A stretch of DNA of 64,000 nt from Ramlibacter paludis. Lineage in GTDB: Bacteria; Pseudomonadota; Gammaproteobacteria; Burkholderiales; Burkholderiaceae_C. The stretch lies in the NCBI RefSeq assembly GCF_022012305.1, contig NZ_JAKLTM010000003.1, positions 372,001 to 436,000 on the forward strand, given 5' to 3'. Both the position numbers and the translations under genes were made by a program. Below are positions 7,776 to 16,197 of the stretch, piece after piece. The notes beneath the pieces are model-generated. The model did not search any database, was not told the DNA's origin, and was given only the letters and a program-made list of their open reading frames with translations. The first letter of the stretch is position 1, and the number at the start of each line of letters is the position of its first letter.

Positions 7776-8558
7776 ATGTTCCAGAAAGTCGTTCCCGTCA
7801 ACAAGGGGCGCCATGCCGGCAAGAAGGTCAAGGAGGTCAAGGGCTTCGACTTCGCCGCCGGATTCCACCTGGCCTACGTCACGATGCACGAATTCGCGCG
7901 GGCCGCATCGATCTTCCCGATCGTCTTCCTGGAAGACAAGGAGAAGGACGAATTCCGGCCGGTCGCCCTGCTGGGCCTCAGCGCCGGCGAGAACCTCTTC
8001 GTGGGCAAGGACGGCAAGTGGCAGGCCTCGTACGTGCCGGCCATCATCCGCCGCTATCCCTTCGCCCTGGCCCCGAGCGGCACCGACGGCCAGTACGCGG
8101 TGTGCATCGACGAGGCATCCAGCCTGGTGTCCGACACCGAAGGCGCGGCGCTGTTCGACGAGAAGGGCGAACCCACGAAGGTGATCGAGAACGTCAAGCG
8201 CTACCTGGGCGAGCTGCAGCAGATGGAGGGGCTGACGCGCGAGTTCTGCAAGTACCTGCAGGCCAGCAACATGTTCACCCCGCTGAACATGCGGGTGCGC
8301 GAAGCCAACCGCGTGAAGAACATCTCCGGCTGCTACGTCGTCAACGAGGAACGGCTGAACAACCTCTCCGACGAGAAGTTCCTGGAGTTCCGCGCCAAGC
8401 GCTACCTGCCGGCCGTGTACGCGCACCTGATGTCGCTGGCCCAGACCGAGCGCCTGGTCAAGCTGCACGACGAGTCCCATCCGGCGCCCGCCGCCGCGGA
8501 ACCGGCCACGAAGCCGGCGGCCAAGGCGGCGAAGAAGGCCGCCGCCAGCCAGGCCTAG
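7776..8558 (+). CDS. SapC-family protein
   Basis: The 260-residue protein matches the SapC family (first named from a Campylobacter S-layer gene cluster; biochemical role unknown). The opening FQKVVPVNKGRHAGKKV, the region ASYVPAIIRRYPFALAP and the conserved LYDEKGEPT-like segment (here LFDEKGEPTK) support this. There is no signal peptide or membrane segment. The last 30 residues are an Ala/Pro/Lys-rich tail (AAKAAKKAAASQA), a common low-complexity ending in this lineage. GGAGGG lies 9 bases before the ATG. Its stop overlaps the stop of the convergent membrane gene (shared CTAG). Confidence 0.85.
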   Translation: MFQKVVPVNKGRHAGKKVKEVKGFDFAAGFHLAYVTMHEFARAASIFPIVFLEDKEKDEFRPVALLGLSAGENLFVGKDGKWQASYVPAIIRRYPFALAPSGTDGQYAVCIDEASSLVSDTEGAALFDEKGEPTKVIENVKRYLGELQQMEGLTREFCKYLQASNMFTPLNMRVREANRVKNISGCYVVNEERLNNLSDEKFLEFRAKRYLPAVYAHLMSLAQTERLVKLHDESHPAPAAAEPATKPAAKAAKKAAASQA

Positions 8559-9070
8559 GGAAACGCCGGAATATCGGGCTCGACGCCTTCGAGGTGCGCT
8601 TCGGGATGGAGCGCCTCGAGCCGGGCCTCGATTTCCTCCACGCGCCACATCAGCACGTCCACCATCAGCAGGATGCGGCCCTGCTCGATCTGTTCGGCGA
8701 AGCGGCGCAGCCGCTTGCTCGGGGTGGACACGCCGATCATGGTGGAGGTCCAGACGCCGAACAGTGCGCCGGCCAGGGCCAGTGCCGCGATCCAGCCCCA
8801 TTCGGGCTTGTCACCGAAGACGGGATAGCCGACCGCGATGATCGCGCCGAGGATCGCGCCCAGCGACGCGCCCAGGATCAGGCCGATCTCCGCCGAGCGG
8901 ATCACGTCGGAGGTCTGCCAGACGTTGGCCGCGTGCAGGCCGCGCATGTCGGCATCCTCCCGCCCCACGAAGAACATGTGGCCCTCGTCGATGCGGGCCA
9001 GGAGCAGGTCGTCCATCGTGGCCCGCGCGCTCTCGACGTCGGGCAACATCCAGTAGATTCGTCTGCGCAT
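8555..9070 (-). CDS. small membrane protein, DUF1269-like
   Basis: The 171-residue protein has two hydrophobic segments in the middle (about 64-85, GLILGASLGAILGAIIAVGY, and about 93-113, WIAALALAGALFGVWTSTMIG) that are rich in glycine and alanine. Flanking soluble parts are acidic and helical. The layout (an N-terminal half on the ratio of residues to a target, then a Gly-rich double membrane hairpin) resembles DUF1269/DUF1118-type proteins of unknown function. It starts 21 bases after the end of the neighbouring oxidase gene on the same strand reading, so it may be the last gene of the oxidase transcript. No function is assigned. Confidence 0.7.
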   Translation of the reverse strand: MRRRIYWMLPDVESARATMDDLLLARIDEGHMFFVGREDADMRGLHAANVWQTSDVIRSAEIGLILGASLGAILGAIIAVGYPVFGDKPEWGWIAALALAGALFGVWTSTMIGVSTPSKRLRRFAEQIEQGRILLMVDVLMWRVEEIEARLEALHPEAHLEGVEPDIPAFP

Positions 9071-9091
9071 GGGGTACCTCCCGTTGAAAAA

Positions 9092-9463
9092 CTACTTGTG
9101 CGGCGCCGGCTGCGCCGGTGCCGTGCCTGGCGCGAAATACGTGCCGCGGGTGTCGAAGGTGTGCTCCGCTTCCAGCGCGCCTATGCCCAGCAGGACCATC
9201 AGCAGCAGCGGCGGGACGACGATCGCGTAGACCAGCGCCAGGCGCTCCCACACCATGTGCATGAAGACGGCGACGATCAGGCCTGCCTTCAGCAGCATGA
9301 AGACGATGATCAGCGACCAGCGCAGCAGGCCGTGGAAGTGGAAGTAGTCGACCAGGTAGGAGGCCGCGCTGAGCACGAACAGCAGGCCCCAGATCTTGAA
9401 GTAGATCCCCAGGGGATGCTGCTGGCCGTGGCCGGCGTCCGCTTCGGGTTGCGCATGTTCCAT
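9092..9463 (-). CDS. cytochrome c oxidase subunit IV-type protein
   Basis: The 123-residue protein has three predicted membrane helices (about 21-41, 49-71, 78-98) and the motif LLKAGLIVAVFMHM typical of bacterial subunit IV (CoxD/CtaF, also CyoD-like) proteins, which stabilise the oxidase. GGGAG precedes the ATG at 9463. It follows subunit III by 14 bases and is the last recognised oxidase gene. Confidence 0.88.
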   Translation of the reverse strand: MEHAQPEADAGHGQQHPLGIYFKIWGLLFVLSAASYLVDYFHFHGLLRWSLIIVFMLLKAGLIVAVFMHMVWERLALVYAIVVPPLLLMVLLGIGALEAEHTFDTRGTYFAPGTAPAQPAPHK

Positions 9464-9477
9464 GGAACGCTCCCTCG

Positions 9478-10173
9478 CTACCAGAGGTAGAAGAACGCGA
9501 AGATGAAGACCCACACGAGGTCGACGAAGTGCCAGTACAGGCCCATGATCTCGACGATCTCGTAGTTGCCGCGGCGTCCGGTCAGGAAACCGGGCCGCGC
9601 GTTTTCCAGGTCGCCGCGCCTGACCTTCGTCGCCACGATGACCAGGAAGATCACGCCGATGGTGACGTGCGTGCCGTGGAAGCCGGTGATCATGAAGAAG
9701 GCCGATCCGAACTGCGCCGCGCCCCAGGGGTTGCCCCAGGGCCGCACGCCTTCGCCGATCAGCTTGCTCCATTCGAAGGCCTGCATGCCGACGAAGGTGG
9801 CGCCGAGCGCCGCGGTGGCCAGCAGCAGCTTGAAGGTCATCGCACGGTCGCGGCGGTAGCCGTAGTTCACCGCCAGCGCCATCGTCCCGCTGCTGGAGAT
9901 CAGCACGAAGGTCATGATCGCGATCAGCAGCAGCGGCACGCTCACCCCGAAAAGCGTCAGCGAGAACACCTCGCTCGGGTTCGGCCACGGCACCGTGGTG
10001 GAGGCGCGCACCGTCATGTACGAGATCAGGAAGCTGCCGAAGATGAAGGTGTCGGACAGCAGGAAGATCCACATCATCGGCTTGCCCCAGGGCACGTCCT
10101 TGAAGGCGCGCTGGTCCGAGGAGACGTCGGCGACGATGCTGTCCCAGCCCTTGGATTCGATGTGCGTGTTCAT
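9478..10173 (-). CDS. coxC: cytochrome c oxidase subunit III
   Basis: The 231-residue protein has about six or seven membrane segments and subunit III signatures: FEWSKLI (glutamate in helix III), GFHGTHVTIGV, and the C-terminal GLYWHFVDLVWVFIF. Subunit III lacks redox centres and supports proton uptake and stability of subunit I. Its ATG overlaps the stop of the gene before it (ATGA), showing coupled translation. Confidence 0.93.
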   Translation of the reverse strand: MNTHIESKGWDSIVADVSSDQRAFKDVPWGKPMMWIFLLSDTFIFGSFLISYMTVRASTTVPWPNPSEVFSLTLFGVSVPLLLIAIMTFVLISSSGTMALAVNYGYRRDRAMTFKLLLATAALGATFVGMQAFEWSKLIGEGVRPWGNPWGAAQFGSAFFMITGFHGTHVTIGVIFLVIVATKVRRGDLENARPGFLTGRRGNYEIVEIMGLYWHFVDLVWVFIFAFFYLW

Positions 10174-10844
10174 GGCGTGGTGCAGATCGCCAGCCCGAAG
10201 TCGTTGGAGGCAATCAGCAGGTAGAGGACGATCCAGATGACGAACAGGAAGTGCCAGTAGGTGGCGCACAGCTCGATGGCGAGGGTGCTGCGCGGCACGC
10301 GCAGGGCGGCCCGCGCCCAGGCCACCAGGCCGCCGAGCACGTGGGCGCCATGGACGGCCGTCAGCAGGTAGAAGAAGCCGGTGGCGGCGCTGGAGGCGAC
10401 GACATAGCCGGCGCCGTGCAGTTGCCGCCACACCACCAGCTGGCCGGCGAGGAAGGCCAGGGTGAGCGCGCCGCTCGCCAGCAGGCCCTGCAGCACGCGG
10501 CGCTGGTTGCCGCGCCGCGCGGCCAGCACGGTCCATTGCATCGCCACGCTGGCGGCGGCCAGCACCACGGTATTGACCATCAGCAGCGGCGGCCGCGGCA
10601 GCGGTGCCCAGTCGCCGAAGCTCAGGCGCATCGCATACGCGCTGACGAACAGGGCGAACAACGACGTGGCGACCGCGAGGAAGACCCACAGCGCGGTCTT
10701 GGTCGCGGGCCGGGCCGCGATGGGCTCGGCCGCTACCGGCAATGCGGCTTGCGCCTGCCAGGGCTGGACGTTCAAGGTCTGGCGCATCAGCCAGCCGACG
10801 ATCACGGCCATCAGCAGCGAGAGGACGACCAGGCCGATGGTCAT
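10170..10844 (-). CDS. second subunit III-like membrane protein of the oxidase
   Basis: The 224-residue protein has about six hydrophobic segments and subunit III features near the end: TAVHGAHVLGGLVAW and CATYWHFLFVIWIVLYLLI. It is weaker than the neighbour at 9478-10173, and its first 30 residues form an extra N-terminal helix. Two consecutive subunit III-type genes also occur in caa3/ba-type clusters, where CtaE is split or duplicated. It overlaps coxA and coxC by 4 bases on each side, so stoichiometric production is expected. Confidence 0.82.
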   Translation of the reverse strand: MTIGLVVLSLLMAVIVGWLMRQTLNVQPWQAQAALPVAAEPIAARPATKTALWVFLAVATSLFALFVSAYAMRLSFGDWAPLPRPPLLMVNTVVLAAASVAMQWTVLAARRGNQRRVLQGLLASGALTLAFLAGQLVVWRQLHGAGYVVASSAATGFFYLLTAVHGAHVLGGLVAWARAALRVPRSTLAIELCATYWHFLFVIWIVLYLLIASNDFGLAICTTP

Positions 10845-12637
10845 GGCGTCGCGCCTTCCTTGCCGACCCAGGCTTCGGCTGCCACTTGCGAGGGCGGCAC
10901 GTTCTGCGGGATGTAGTCGGTCTTGAGCCCCGGCACGCCGTAGTCGTAGGGCCAGCGGTAGACCGCCGGCAGCTCCTTGCCGAAGTTGCCGTGCTTCGGC
11001 GGCGTGTCAGGCGTCTGCCACTCCAGCGTGGTCGCATGCCACGGGTTGCCGCCCGAGGGCTTGCCGCGGAACCAGCTGACGGCCAGGTTGTAGAGGAACA
11101 GCAGCTGCGCCGCGCCGACGACGAAGGCCGCGATCGACATCGCGGCACTCAGGGTCTGCGCCGAATCGGGGATGAAGTTGGTGCCGCCGAAAGCGTAGTA
11201 GCGGCGCGGAATCCCCATGAAGCCCAGGTAGTGCATGGGGTAGAAGATCGCGTAGGTGCCGACGAAGGTCACCCAGAAATGGATCTTGCCCAGAGTTTCG
11301 TCGAGTATGCGGCCGGTGATCTTGGGATACCAGTGGTAGATGGCGCCGAAGACCACCAGCACCGGCGCGATGCCCATCACCATGTGGAAATGCGCCACCA
11401 CGAACATCGTGTCGGACAGCGGCAGGTCCACCACCACGTTGCCGAGGAACAGGCCGGTGAGGCCGCCGTTGACGAAGGTGAAGATGAAGGCGATGGCGAA
11501 CAGCATCGGCAGGGTCATGTGGATGTTGCCGCGCCAGAGCGTCAGCACCCAGTTGTAGACCTTGATGGCGGTCGGGATCGCGATGATCAGCGTCGTGGTG
11601 GCGAAGAAGAAGCCGAAGTACGGGTTCATTCCGCTCACGTACATGTGGTGGGCCCAGACGACGAAGCTGAGACCGCCGATGATCAGGATCGCCCAGACCA
11701 TCATGCGGTAGCCGAAGATGTTCTTGCGCGCGTGGGTGGAGATCAGGTCCGAGACGATGCCGAAGGCGGGCAGCGCCACGATGTAGACCTCCGGGTGGCC
11801 GAAGAACCAGAACAGGTGCTGGAACAGCAGCGGGTTGCCGCCCGAGTATTCGAGCTGCTTGCCCTTGGAGATGAGGGCCGGCATGAAGAAGCTGGTGCCC
11901 AGCGTCAGGTCCAGCAGCATCATGATGGCGCTGACGAACAGGGCAGGGAAGGCGAGCAGCGCCAGGATGGTGGCCATGAAGATGCCCCACACCGTGAGCG
12001 GCAGCCGCATCATGGTCATGCCGCGGGCCCGCGCCTGCAGCACCGTCACCACGTAGTTGAGGCCGCCCATGGTGAAGCCGACGATGAACACGGCCAGCGA
12101 CAGCAGCATCAGGATGATGCCCCAGTGCGCGCCCGGCGTGCCCTCGAGGATCGCCTGCGGCGGATACAGCGTCCATCCCGCGCCCGTGGGTCCGCCGGGT
12201 ACGAAGAAGCTCGCCACCAGCAACAGCACTGCGGCCAGGTAGACCCAGTAACTGAGCATGTTGACGTAGGGGAACACCATGTCGCGCGCGCCGACCATGA
12301 GCGGGATCAGGTAGTTGCCGAAGCCGCCGAGGAAGAGGGCGGTCAGCAGGTAGATCACCATGATCATCCCGTGCATGCTGACGAACTGCAGGTAGCTGGC
12401 CGGGTCGATGAAGTGGAAGCGGTTGGGGAAACCGAGCTGCAGGCGCATCAGCCACGACAGCACGAGAGCGACGAGGCCGATCGCCATCGCGGTGGCCGCG
12501 TACTGGATCGCGATCACCTTCGCGTCCTGGCTCCAGACGTACTTGCCGATGAAGGTCTTCGGGTGGTAGAGCTCCGCCTCGCCCGTTTCCGCGGGGGGCG
12601 CGAATTCCGACTCGTCGTGCGCAACAAAGGCGGCCAT
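10841..12637 (-). CDS. coxA: cytochrome c oxidase subunit I
   Basis: The 598-residue catalytic subunit has about 12-13 membrane helices. It carries the copper-B/heme a3 signature WFFGHPEVYIVALPAFGIVSD, the HHMY histidine pair, and the heme-ligand region GNVVVDLPLSDTMFVVAHFHMVMG. The GHPEVY motif (helix VI Glu replaced pattern not seen; HPEVY is intact) indicates an A-type heme-copper oxidase with a cross-linked Tyr. It reduces oxygen to water and pumps protons. The extra 50 residues at the C-terminus run to a soluble tail. Confidence 0.95.
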   Translation of the reverse strand: MAAFVAHDESEFAPPAETGEAELYHPKTFIGKYVWSQDAKVIAIQYAATAMAIGLVALVLSWLMRLQLGFPNRFHFIDPASYLQFVSMHGMIMVIYLLTALFLGGFGNYLIPLMVGARDMVFPYVNMLSYWVYLAAVLLLVASFFVPGGPTGAGWTLYPPQAILEGTPGAHWGIILMLLSLAVFIVGFTMGGLNYVVTVLQARARGMTMMRLPLTVWGIFMATILALLAFPALFVSAIMMLLDLTLGTSFFMPALISKGKQLEYSGGNPLLFQHLFWFFGHPEVYIVALPAFGIVSDLISTHARKNIFGYRMMVWAILIIGGLSFVVWAHHMYVSGMNPYFGFFFATTTLIIAIPTAIKVYNWVLTLWRGNIHMTLPMLFAIAFIFTFVNGGLTGLFLGNVVVDLPLSDTMFVVAHFHMVMGIAPVLVVFGAIYHWYPKITGRILDETLGKIHFWVTFVGTYAIFYPMHYLGFMGIPRRYYAFGGTNFIPDSAQTLSAAMSIAAFVVGAAQLLFLYNLAVSWFRGKPSGGNPWHATTLEWQTPDTPPKHGNFGKELPAVYRWPYDYGVPGLKTDYIPQNVPPSQVAAEAWVGKEGATP

Positions 12638-12654
12638 GGGGTTTCCTCGGCGAG

Positions 12655-14007
12655 TCAGCGGGTGTTGATGTAGGCGAGGATGTCGCCGATGGCGCCGTCG
12701 TCCGACAGCATCTTCGCCATCAGCGCCATCTGCGCGCCGTGCATGTCCTGGGCATGCGCGCCGCGCACGCCGTCGCGGAAGTTCTGCAGCTGCGTGCCCA
12801 GGTACCAGTCGCTCATGCCCTGCAGCCGCGGCGCGTTGGTGGACGCGAGCCCGCGGCCGTCGGCGCCGTGGCAGGCGGCGCAGGTCGCATAGCGCGCGCG
12901 GCCGCGGTCGACGTCGCCGCGGATCGTCGGCGCCACCGGCGTGTCGGGCAGCGTGGCGATGTAGGCCGCGACGTTGGCGATGGCCGCGTCGTCGGGCAGC
13001 GTGGCCGCCATGGGCGCCATCTGCCGGCCGGCGGCATCGCGCTCGTCGGCACCGCGCGTGCCCTGCTTGAACTGGTGCAGCTGGCGTTCGAGGTACCAGG
13101 CGCCCTGGCCGGCCAGGCGCGGCGCGCGCAAGGCGAAGTTGCCCTCGCCCTGCATGCCATGGCAGCCGGCGCAGACGGCGAAGCTGGCCTTGCCGGCGAC
13201 CGCATCACCCTTCGCGCGGGCGCTCACCTGGGCGAACGTGGGCTGGTGATCCAGCCAGGCCTGGAACGGCGCGGGGTCCTCGACGACGATGCGCCCGCGC
13301 ATGGCGAAGTGGCCGACGCCGCACAGCTCCTCGCACAGCAGGTCGAAGTTCCCGGCGCGCGTCGGCGTGAACCACACGTAGGTCACCAGGCCGGGCACCA
13401 GGTCCATCTTCACGCGGATCTGGGCCACCGAGAAGTTGTGCAGCACGTCCTTGGACCGCAGCAGCAGCTTGACCGGCGCGTTCATCGGCAGGTGGAGCTC
13501 GGGGCTGGTCACCAGCACGTCGTCGCGGCCGTTCGGATCGTCCGGGCTCATGCCGAAGGGGTTCTCCGGCGTGACGAAGCGCGCGTCCACGCGCCCGAGG
13601 CGGCCGTCCTTGCCGGGCATGCGGTACATCCAGTTCCATTGCTGCGCGACCACTTCCACCACCGCGGCGTCGGCCGGCACGTCGACGAACTTGGCCCACA
13701 CGAACAGGCCCGGCGCGAGCATGGCGGCGACGCCGAGCGTGGTGACGATCAGCAGGCGCCATTCGAGCTTCTTGTTTTCCGGCTCGTAGGCCGCGCGCGA
13801 CTCGGGATTGTGGCGATAGCGCCAGATCGCCAGCGCGACGAAGCCCGACACCGCGACGAACACCGTTCCCGTCACCCAGAAGGTGATGCTGATCGTCTGG
13901 TCGATGGTCCCCCAGTTGGACGCCAGCGGCGTGAAGTACCAGGGACTCAGGAAATGGAACAGCACCGACCCGAGGGCCAGGACGATGAGGACGATGGCGA
14001 GCGCCAT
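12655..14007 (-). CDS. coxB: cytochrome c oxidase subunit II fused to two cytochrome c domains
   Basis: The 450-residue protein has two N-terminal membrane helices (about 1-20 and 40-62, with a third hydrophobic stretch near 85-105). A CuA cupredoxin domain follows with ligands H190, C225, E227, C229, H233 and M236. Two class I cytochrome c domains come after it, with heme motifs CAGCH (279-283) and CAACH (376-380). Standard caa3 subunit II carries one c domain; the second is an addition. The hemes let the oxidase take electrons directly from donors such as SoxAX/SoxCD-linked cytochromes or the bc1 complex. It is the first clear oxidase gene after a small membrane gene. Confidence 0.94.
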   Translation of the reverse strand: MALAIVLIVLALGSVLFHFLSPWYFTPLASNWGTIDQTISITFWVTGTVFVAVSGFVALAIWRYRHNPESRAAYEPENKKLEWRLLIVTTLGVAAMLAPGLFVWAKFVDVPADAAVVEVVAQQWNWMYRMPGKDGRLGRVDARFVTPENPFGMSPDDPNGRDDVLVTSPELHLPMNAPVKLLLRSKDVLHNFSVAQIRVKMDLVPGLVTYVWFTPTRAGNFDLLCEELCGVGHFAMRGRIVVEDPAPFQAWLDHQPTFAQVSARAKGDAVAGKASFAVCAGCHGMQGEGNFALRAPRLAGQGAWYLERQLHQFKQGTRGADERDAAGRQMAPMAATLPDDAAIANVAAYIATLPDTPVAPTIRGDVDRGRARYATCAACHGADGRGLASTNAPRLQGMSDWYLGTQLQNFRDGVRGAHAQDMHGAQMALMAKMLSDDGAIGDILAYINTR

Positions 14008-14010
14008 GGC

Positions 14011-14517
14011 TCAGGGTTCCGTCGGGACTCTCTTCAGCCTCCAGTACAGCAGGGCCGTGACGCCGCCGAAGACGACGTGCGCCGCCAGCGTGTCCAGCCC
14101 CCGCAGGTCGCCCAGCCAGGGGAAGAAGGCGACCAGCACGTTGAAGTTGACCAGGTAGAGGAGGGTGCCGAGCACCGCTCCGGTGACGAGGGCGCGCGCC
14201 GGCGTTTCCAGGTGCAGCTGCGCCATGATGGCCGCCATCACCAGGCCGAAGGCGATGCCCAGGAGGTAGTGCGCGACGAGGGCGATCGCGACCACGCCGA
14301 GGCTGAAGCGGTAGCCGGAAGTCACCAGGCTGTCGGCGCCCAGGAAGATGGGCGCGATCATGTGCGATGTTCGCCAGGGACCGTGCGCATTGAACAGCGC
14401 CGACCAGACGAGGTCGAGCACCATCAGCACCGCGCCGGCCGCGAACCCGGAGACCGCCGCAGCGGTCCAGTCGGTCGCACGCCAGTGCCAGCCACGCGAT
14501 TCGAGGAGAGTGTCCAT
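14011..14517 (-). CDS. small membrane protein leading the oxidase operon
   Basis: The 168-residue protein has about four hydrophobic segments (20-42, 74-97, 108-130, 139-157), with no family I can name with confidence. It is encoded 3 bases ahead of coxB with a strong GGGAGG site, so it is the first gene of the oxidase transcript. An oxidase assembly or stabilising role is possible from position only. The ATG at 14517 is chosen for its ribosome site; an upstream in-frame start near 14559 exists without one. Confidence 0.75.
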   Translation of the reverse strand: MDTLLESRGWHWRATDWTAAAVSGFAAGAVLMVLDLVWSALFNAHGPWRTSHMIAPIFLGADSLVTSGYRFSLGVVAIALVAHYLLGIAFGLVMAAIMAQLHLETPARALVTGAVLGTLLYLVNFNVLVAFFPWLGDLRGLDTLAAHVVFGGVTALLYWRLKRVPTEP

Positions 14518-14565
14518 GGTGACCTCCCTGTGCGCGATTTCGCGGCACGCACTCCGCACTTTTTG

Positions 14566-14587
14566 TTGTACACCCGAAGATGTACAA
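14566..14587. promoter_or_regulatory. TTGTACA-N8-TGTACAA dyad upstream of the oxidase operon
   Basis: Perfect 7-base arms lie at 14566-14572 and 14581-14587, centred about 60 bases before the first oxidase-operon start. The site is between that start and the stop of the radical-SAM gene, where the oxidase promoter must lie if that operon has its own. It is a strong operator candidate; the regulator is unknown and no typical -10 was identified nearby. Confidence 0.55.
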
Positions 14588-14598
14588 GTGCAAGTGGC

Positions 14599-15630
14599 TT
14601 ATCGGAACGCGATGGGCTGTTCGATGGAAGGCGCGCGCGCAGCGCGTGCGCGCAGCTGGCCGCAGCCGCCTTCGACGTCCTGGCCGGCGGACTGCCGCAG
14701 CTTGGTCAGCACGCCGCGTCTATGCAGGGTCCGCGCGATCTCCGCGGCACGCTCCCACGTCGGCCGGCGGAAATCCAGGCCATCGACGGCGTTGTACGGA
14801 ATCATGTTCAGCACGCCGTACTTGCCCGCCAGCAGCCGGGCGATGCCTTCGAGTTCGTCGTCGCCGTCGTTGATGCCTTCGAGCAAGGTCCACTGGTACT
14901 GGATCGGGTAGCCGGTGGCCCGCGCATAGCGTTCGCCGGCCGCCACGATTTCTTCCGGCGTCATGCGCGGCGCGCGCGGCAAGAGCTGCTGGCGCAGGTC
15001 CGGCTTGGTCGTGTGCAGCGACAGGGCCAGCGCCGGCTTGACCGCGCCTTGCGGCAGGCGCTCGAAGACGCGCGGATCGCCGACCGTCGAAAACACCAGG
15101 TTCTTGTGGCCGATGTTGCCGGCGGTGCCGAGCAGCTCGATCGCTTCCAGCACGTTGTCCAGGTTGTGGGCCGGCTCGCCCATGCCCATGAAGACGACCT
15201 TCTTGACCGGCCGGCGCGTGCGTGCGAGGGCGACCTGGGCCACGATCTCGGCGCTTCCGACTTGCCGGATCAGGCCGTCGCGGCCCGTCATGCAGAACTG
15301 GCAGCCGACCGCGCAGCCGACCTGGCTCGAAACGCACAAGCCATCGCGCGGCAGCAGCACGCTTTCGACGGTCTGGCCGTCGGCCAGTGCGACCAGCAGG
15401 CGCTCGGAACCGTCGGCGCCGGGATGTGCCGATTGCAACCGGACGAGGCCCTGGAGTTCGGATTCGATCTGCGGCAAGGCAGCCAGCAAGGATGCCGGCA
15501 GGAAATCGGCCGGCCGCCGCTTGCCGCTGTCCTGCGGCAAGGCCTGCGTCCAAAGCCGCAGCACCCGCCGCTCGTGGGCAGGGCCGGCGCCGGCGGCGCG
15601 GAGGCGCTGCCTCAAGTCTTCGATCCGCAT
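14599..15630 (-). CDS. RlmN/Cfr-family radical SAM RNA methyltransferase
   Basis: The 343-residue protein has the radical-SAM cluster motif C106-x3-C110-x2-C113 (GCAVGCQFC) and the SAM-binding stretch VVFMGMGEPAHNLDNV. The family's second catalytic cysteine, which forms a protein-RNA thioether, is Cys323 in EGGCGQL. RlmN methylates C2 of A2503 in 23S rRNA and A37 of some tRNAs; Cfr methylates C8. This protein is shorter than typical proteobacterial RlmN (about 370-390), and GEPAHN replaces the usual GEPLLN. It may therefore be a paralogue of the housekeeping enzyme. It ends just ahead of the oxidase operon on the same strand. Confidence 0.85.
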   Translation of the reverse strand: MRIEDLRQRLRAAGAGPAHERRVLRLWTQALPQDSGKRRPADFLPASLLAALPQIESELQGLVRLQSAHPGADGSERLLVALADGQTVESVLLPRDGLCVSSQVGCAVGCQFCMTGRDGLIRQVGSAEIVAQVALARTRRPVKKVVFMGMGEPAHNLDNVLEAIELLGTAGNIGHKNLVFSTVGDPRVFERLPQGAVKPALALSLHTTKPDLRQQLLPRAPRMTPEEIVAAGERYARATGYPIQYQWTLLEGINDGDDELEGIARLLAGKYGVLNMIPYNAVDGLDFRRPTWERAAEIARTLHRRGVLTKLRQSAGQDVEGGCGQLRARAARAPSIEQPIAFR

Positions 15631-15803
15631 GGCCTCGATCTTAACGGCTCCATGATTTTACATAATACACATCGTATCAAGTTGACTATGCAGTCCAGCC
15701 AAGTCCTGCTTTCAGTTACGCCGAGCCCCCAAGCACTGCAAACACCTGTAAAAAGCTGAGCGTGCCGCCAGCCGAGGCGGCGTCTGATTGGGAGACTTCC
15801 ACG

Positions 15804-16166
15804 ATGTTCACGATGACAAGATTGTTCCTTCTGGCGGCCACCGCCGCCGTCCTGGCCGGCTGCGCCTCCAGCCCGCCGGCCGGCCCGCCGGGCAAGCACC
15901 TGGTGTACCGGGATTCTTCCGGCAACGCGATCCGCCAGTTCGATTATCCGGACGACGCCTTCTGCCGCCGCGTGGAATCCGCCGCCGGCCGCGGCGCGCG
16001 CTGCCAGGCCGAACCGGCCGCGGGCCTCGGCGCCCAGGCCACGCTGCGCTACAACCCGCCGGGCGTCATCGTCCACGGCCACTACGCCGACATGGCCCGC
16101 TGCCGTGCCGACACCGGCACGATGTCCGCCGGCGTGGAGCTGGTGCAGGCCTGCGTGGCCAAGTAA
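15804..16166 (+). CDS. small lipoprotein
   Basis: The 120-residue protein has a signal peptide with lipobox LAGC (Cys20), so it should be lipid-anchored. The mature part has four more cysteines (FCRRVE, ARCQAE, ARCRAD, VQACVAK), which could pair into two disulfides. I recognise no family. GGGAGAC precedes the ATG at 15804; the ATG at 15810 is an alternative. A GCCGCC/GGCGGC hairpin (about 15770-15785) sits in the leader. The gene is monocistronic, convergent with the ankyrin gene. Confidence 0.72.
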   Translation: MFTMTRLFLLAATAAVLAGCASSPPAGPPGKHLVYRDSSGNAIRQFDYPDDAFCRRVESAAGRGARCQAEPAAGLGAQATLRYNPPGVIVHGHYADMARCRADTGTMSAGVELVQACVAK

Positions 16167-16197
16167 ATCTACTTGAAGTAGCCGCGGCAAGTGGTTG

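Noticed and set aside
10170..10844. Possible frameshifted fragment of subunit III
   Set aside because: The frame is intact with six helices and coupled overlaps on both sides, so it is treated as a second subunit III-type gene.
12739..15759. Long plus-strand frame opposite coxB and the radical-SAM gene
   Set aside because: The minus-strand proteins have intact CuA, heme and radical-SAM motifs; the plus frame is low-complexity and crosses the intergenic operator.
15768..15786. GCCGCC/GGCGGC hairpin in the lipoprotein leader as a terminator
   Set aside because: The stem is only 6 bp and is not followed by a T-run; it may be random in GC-rich sequence.
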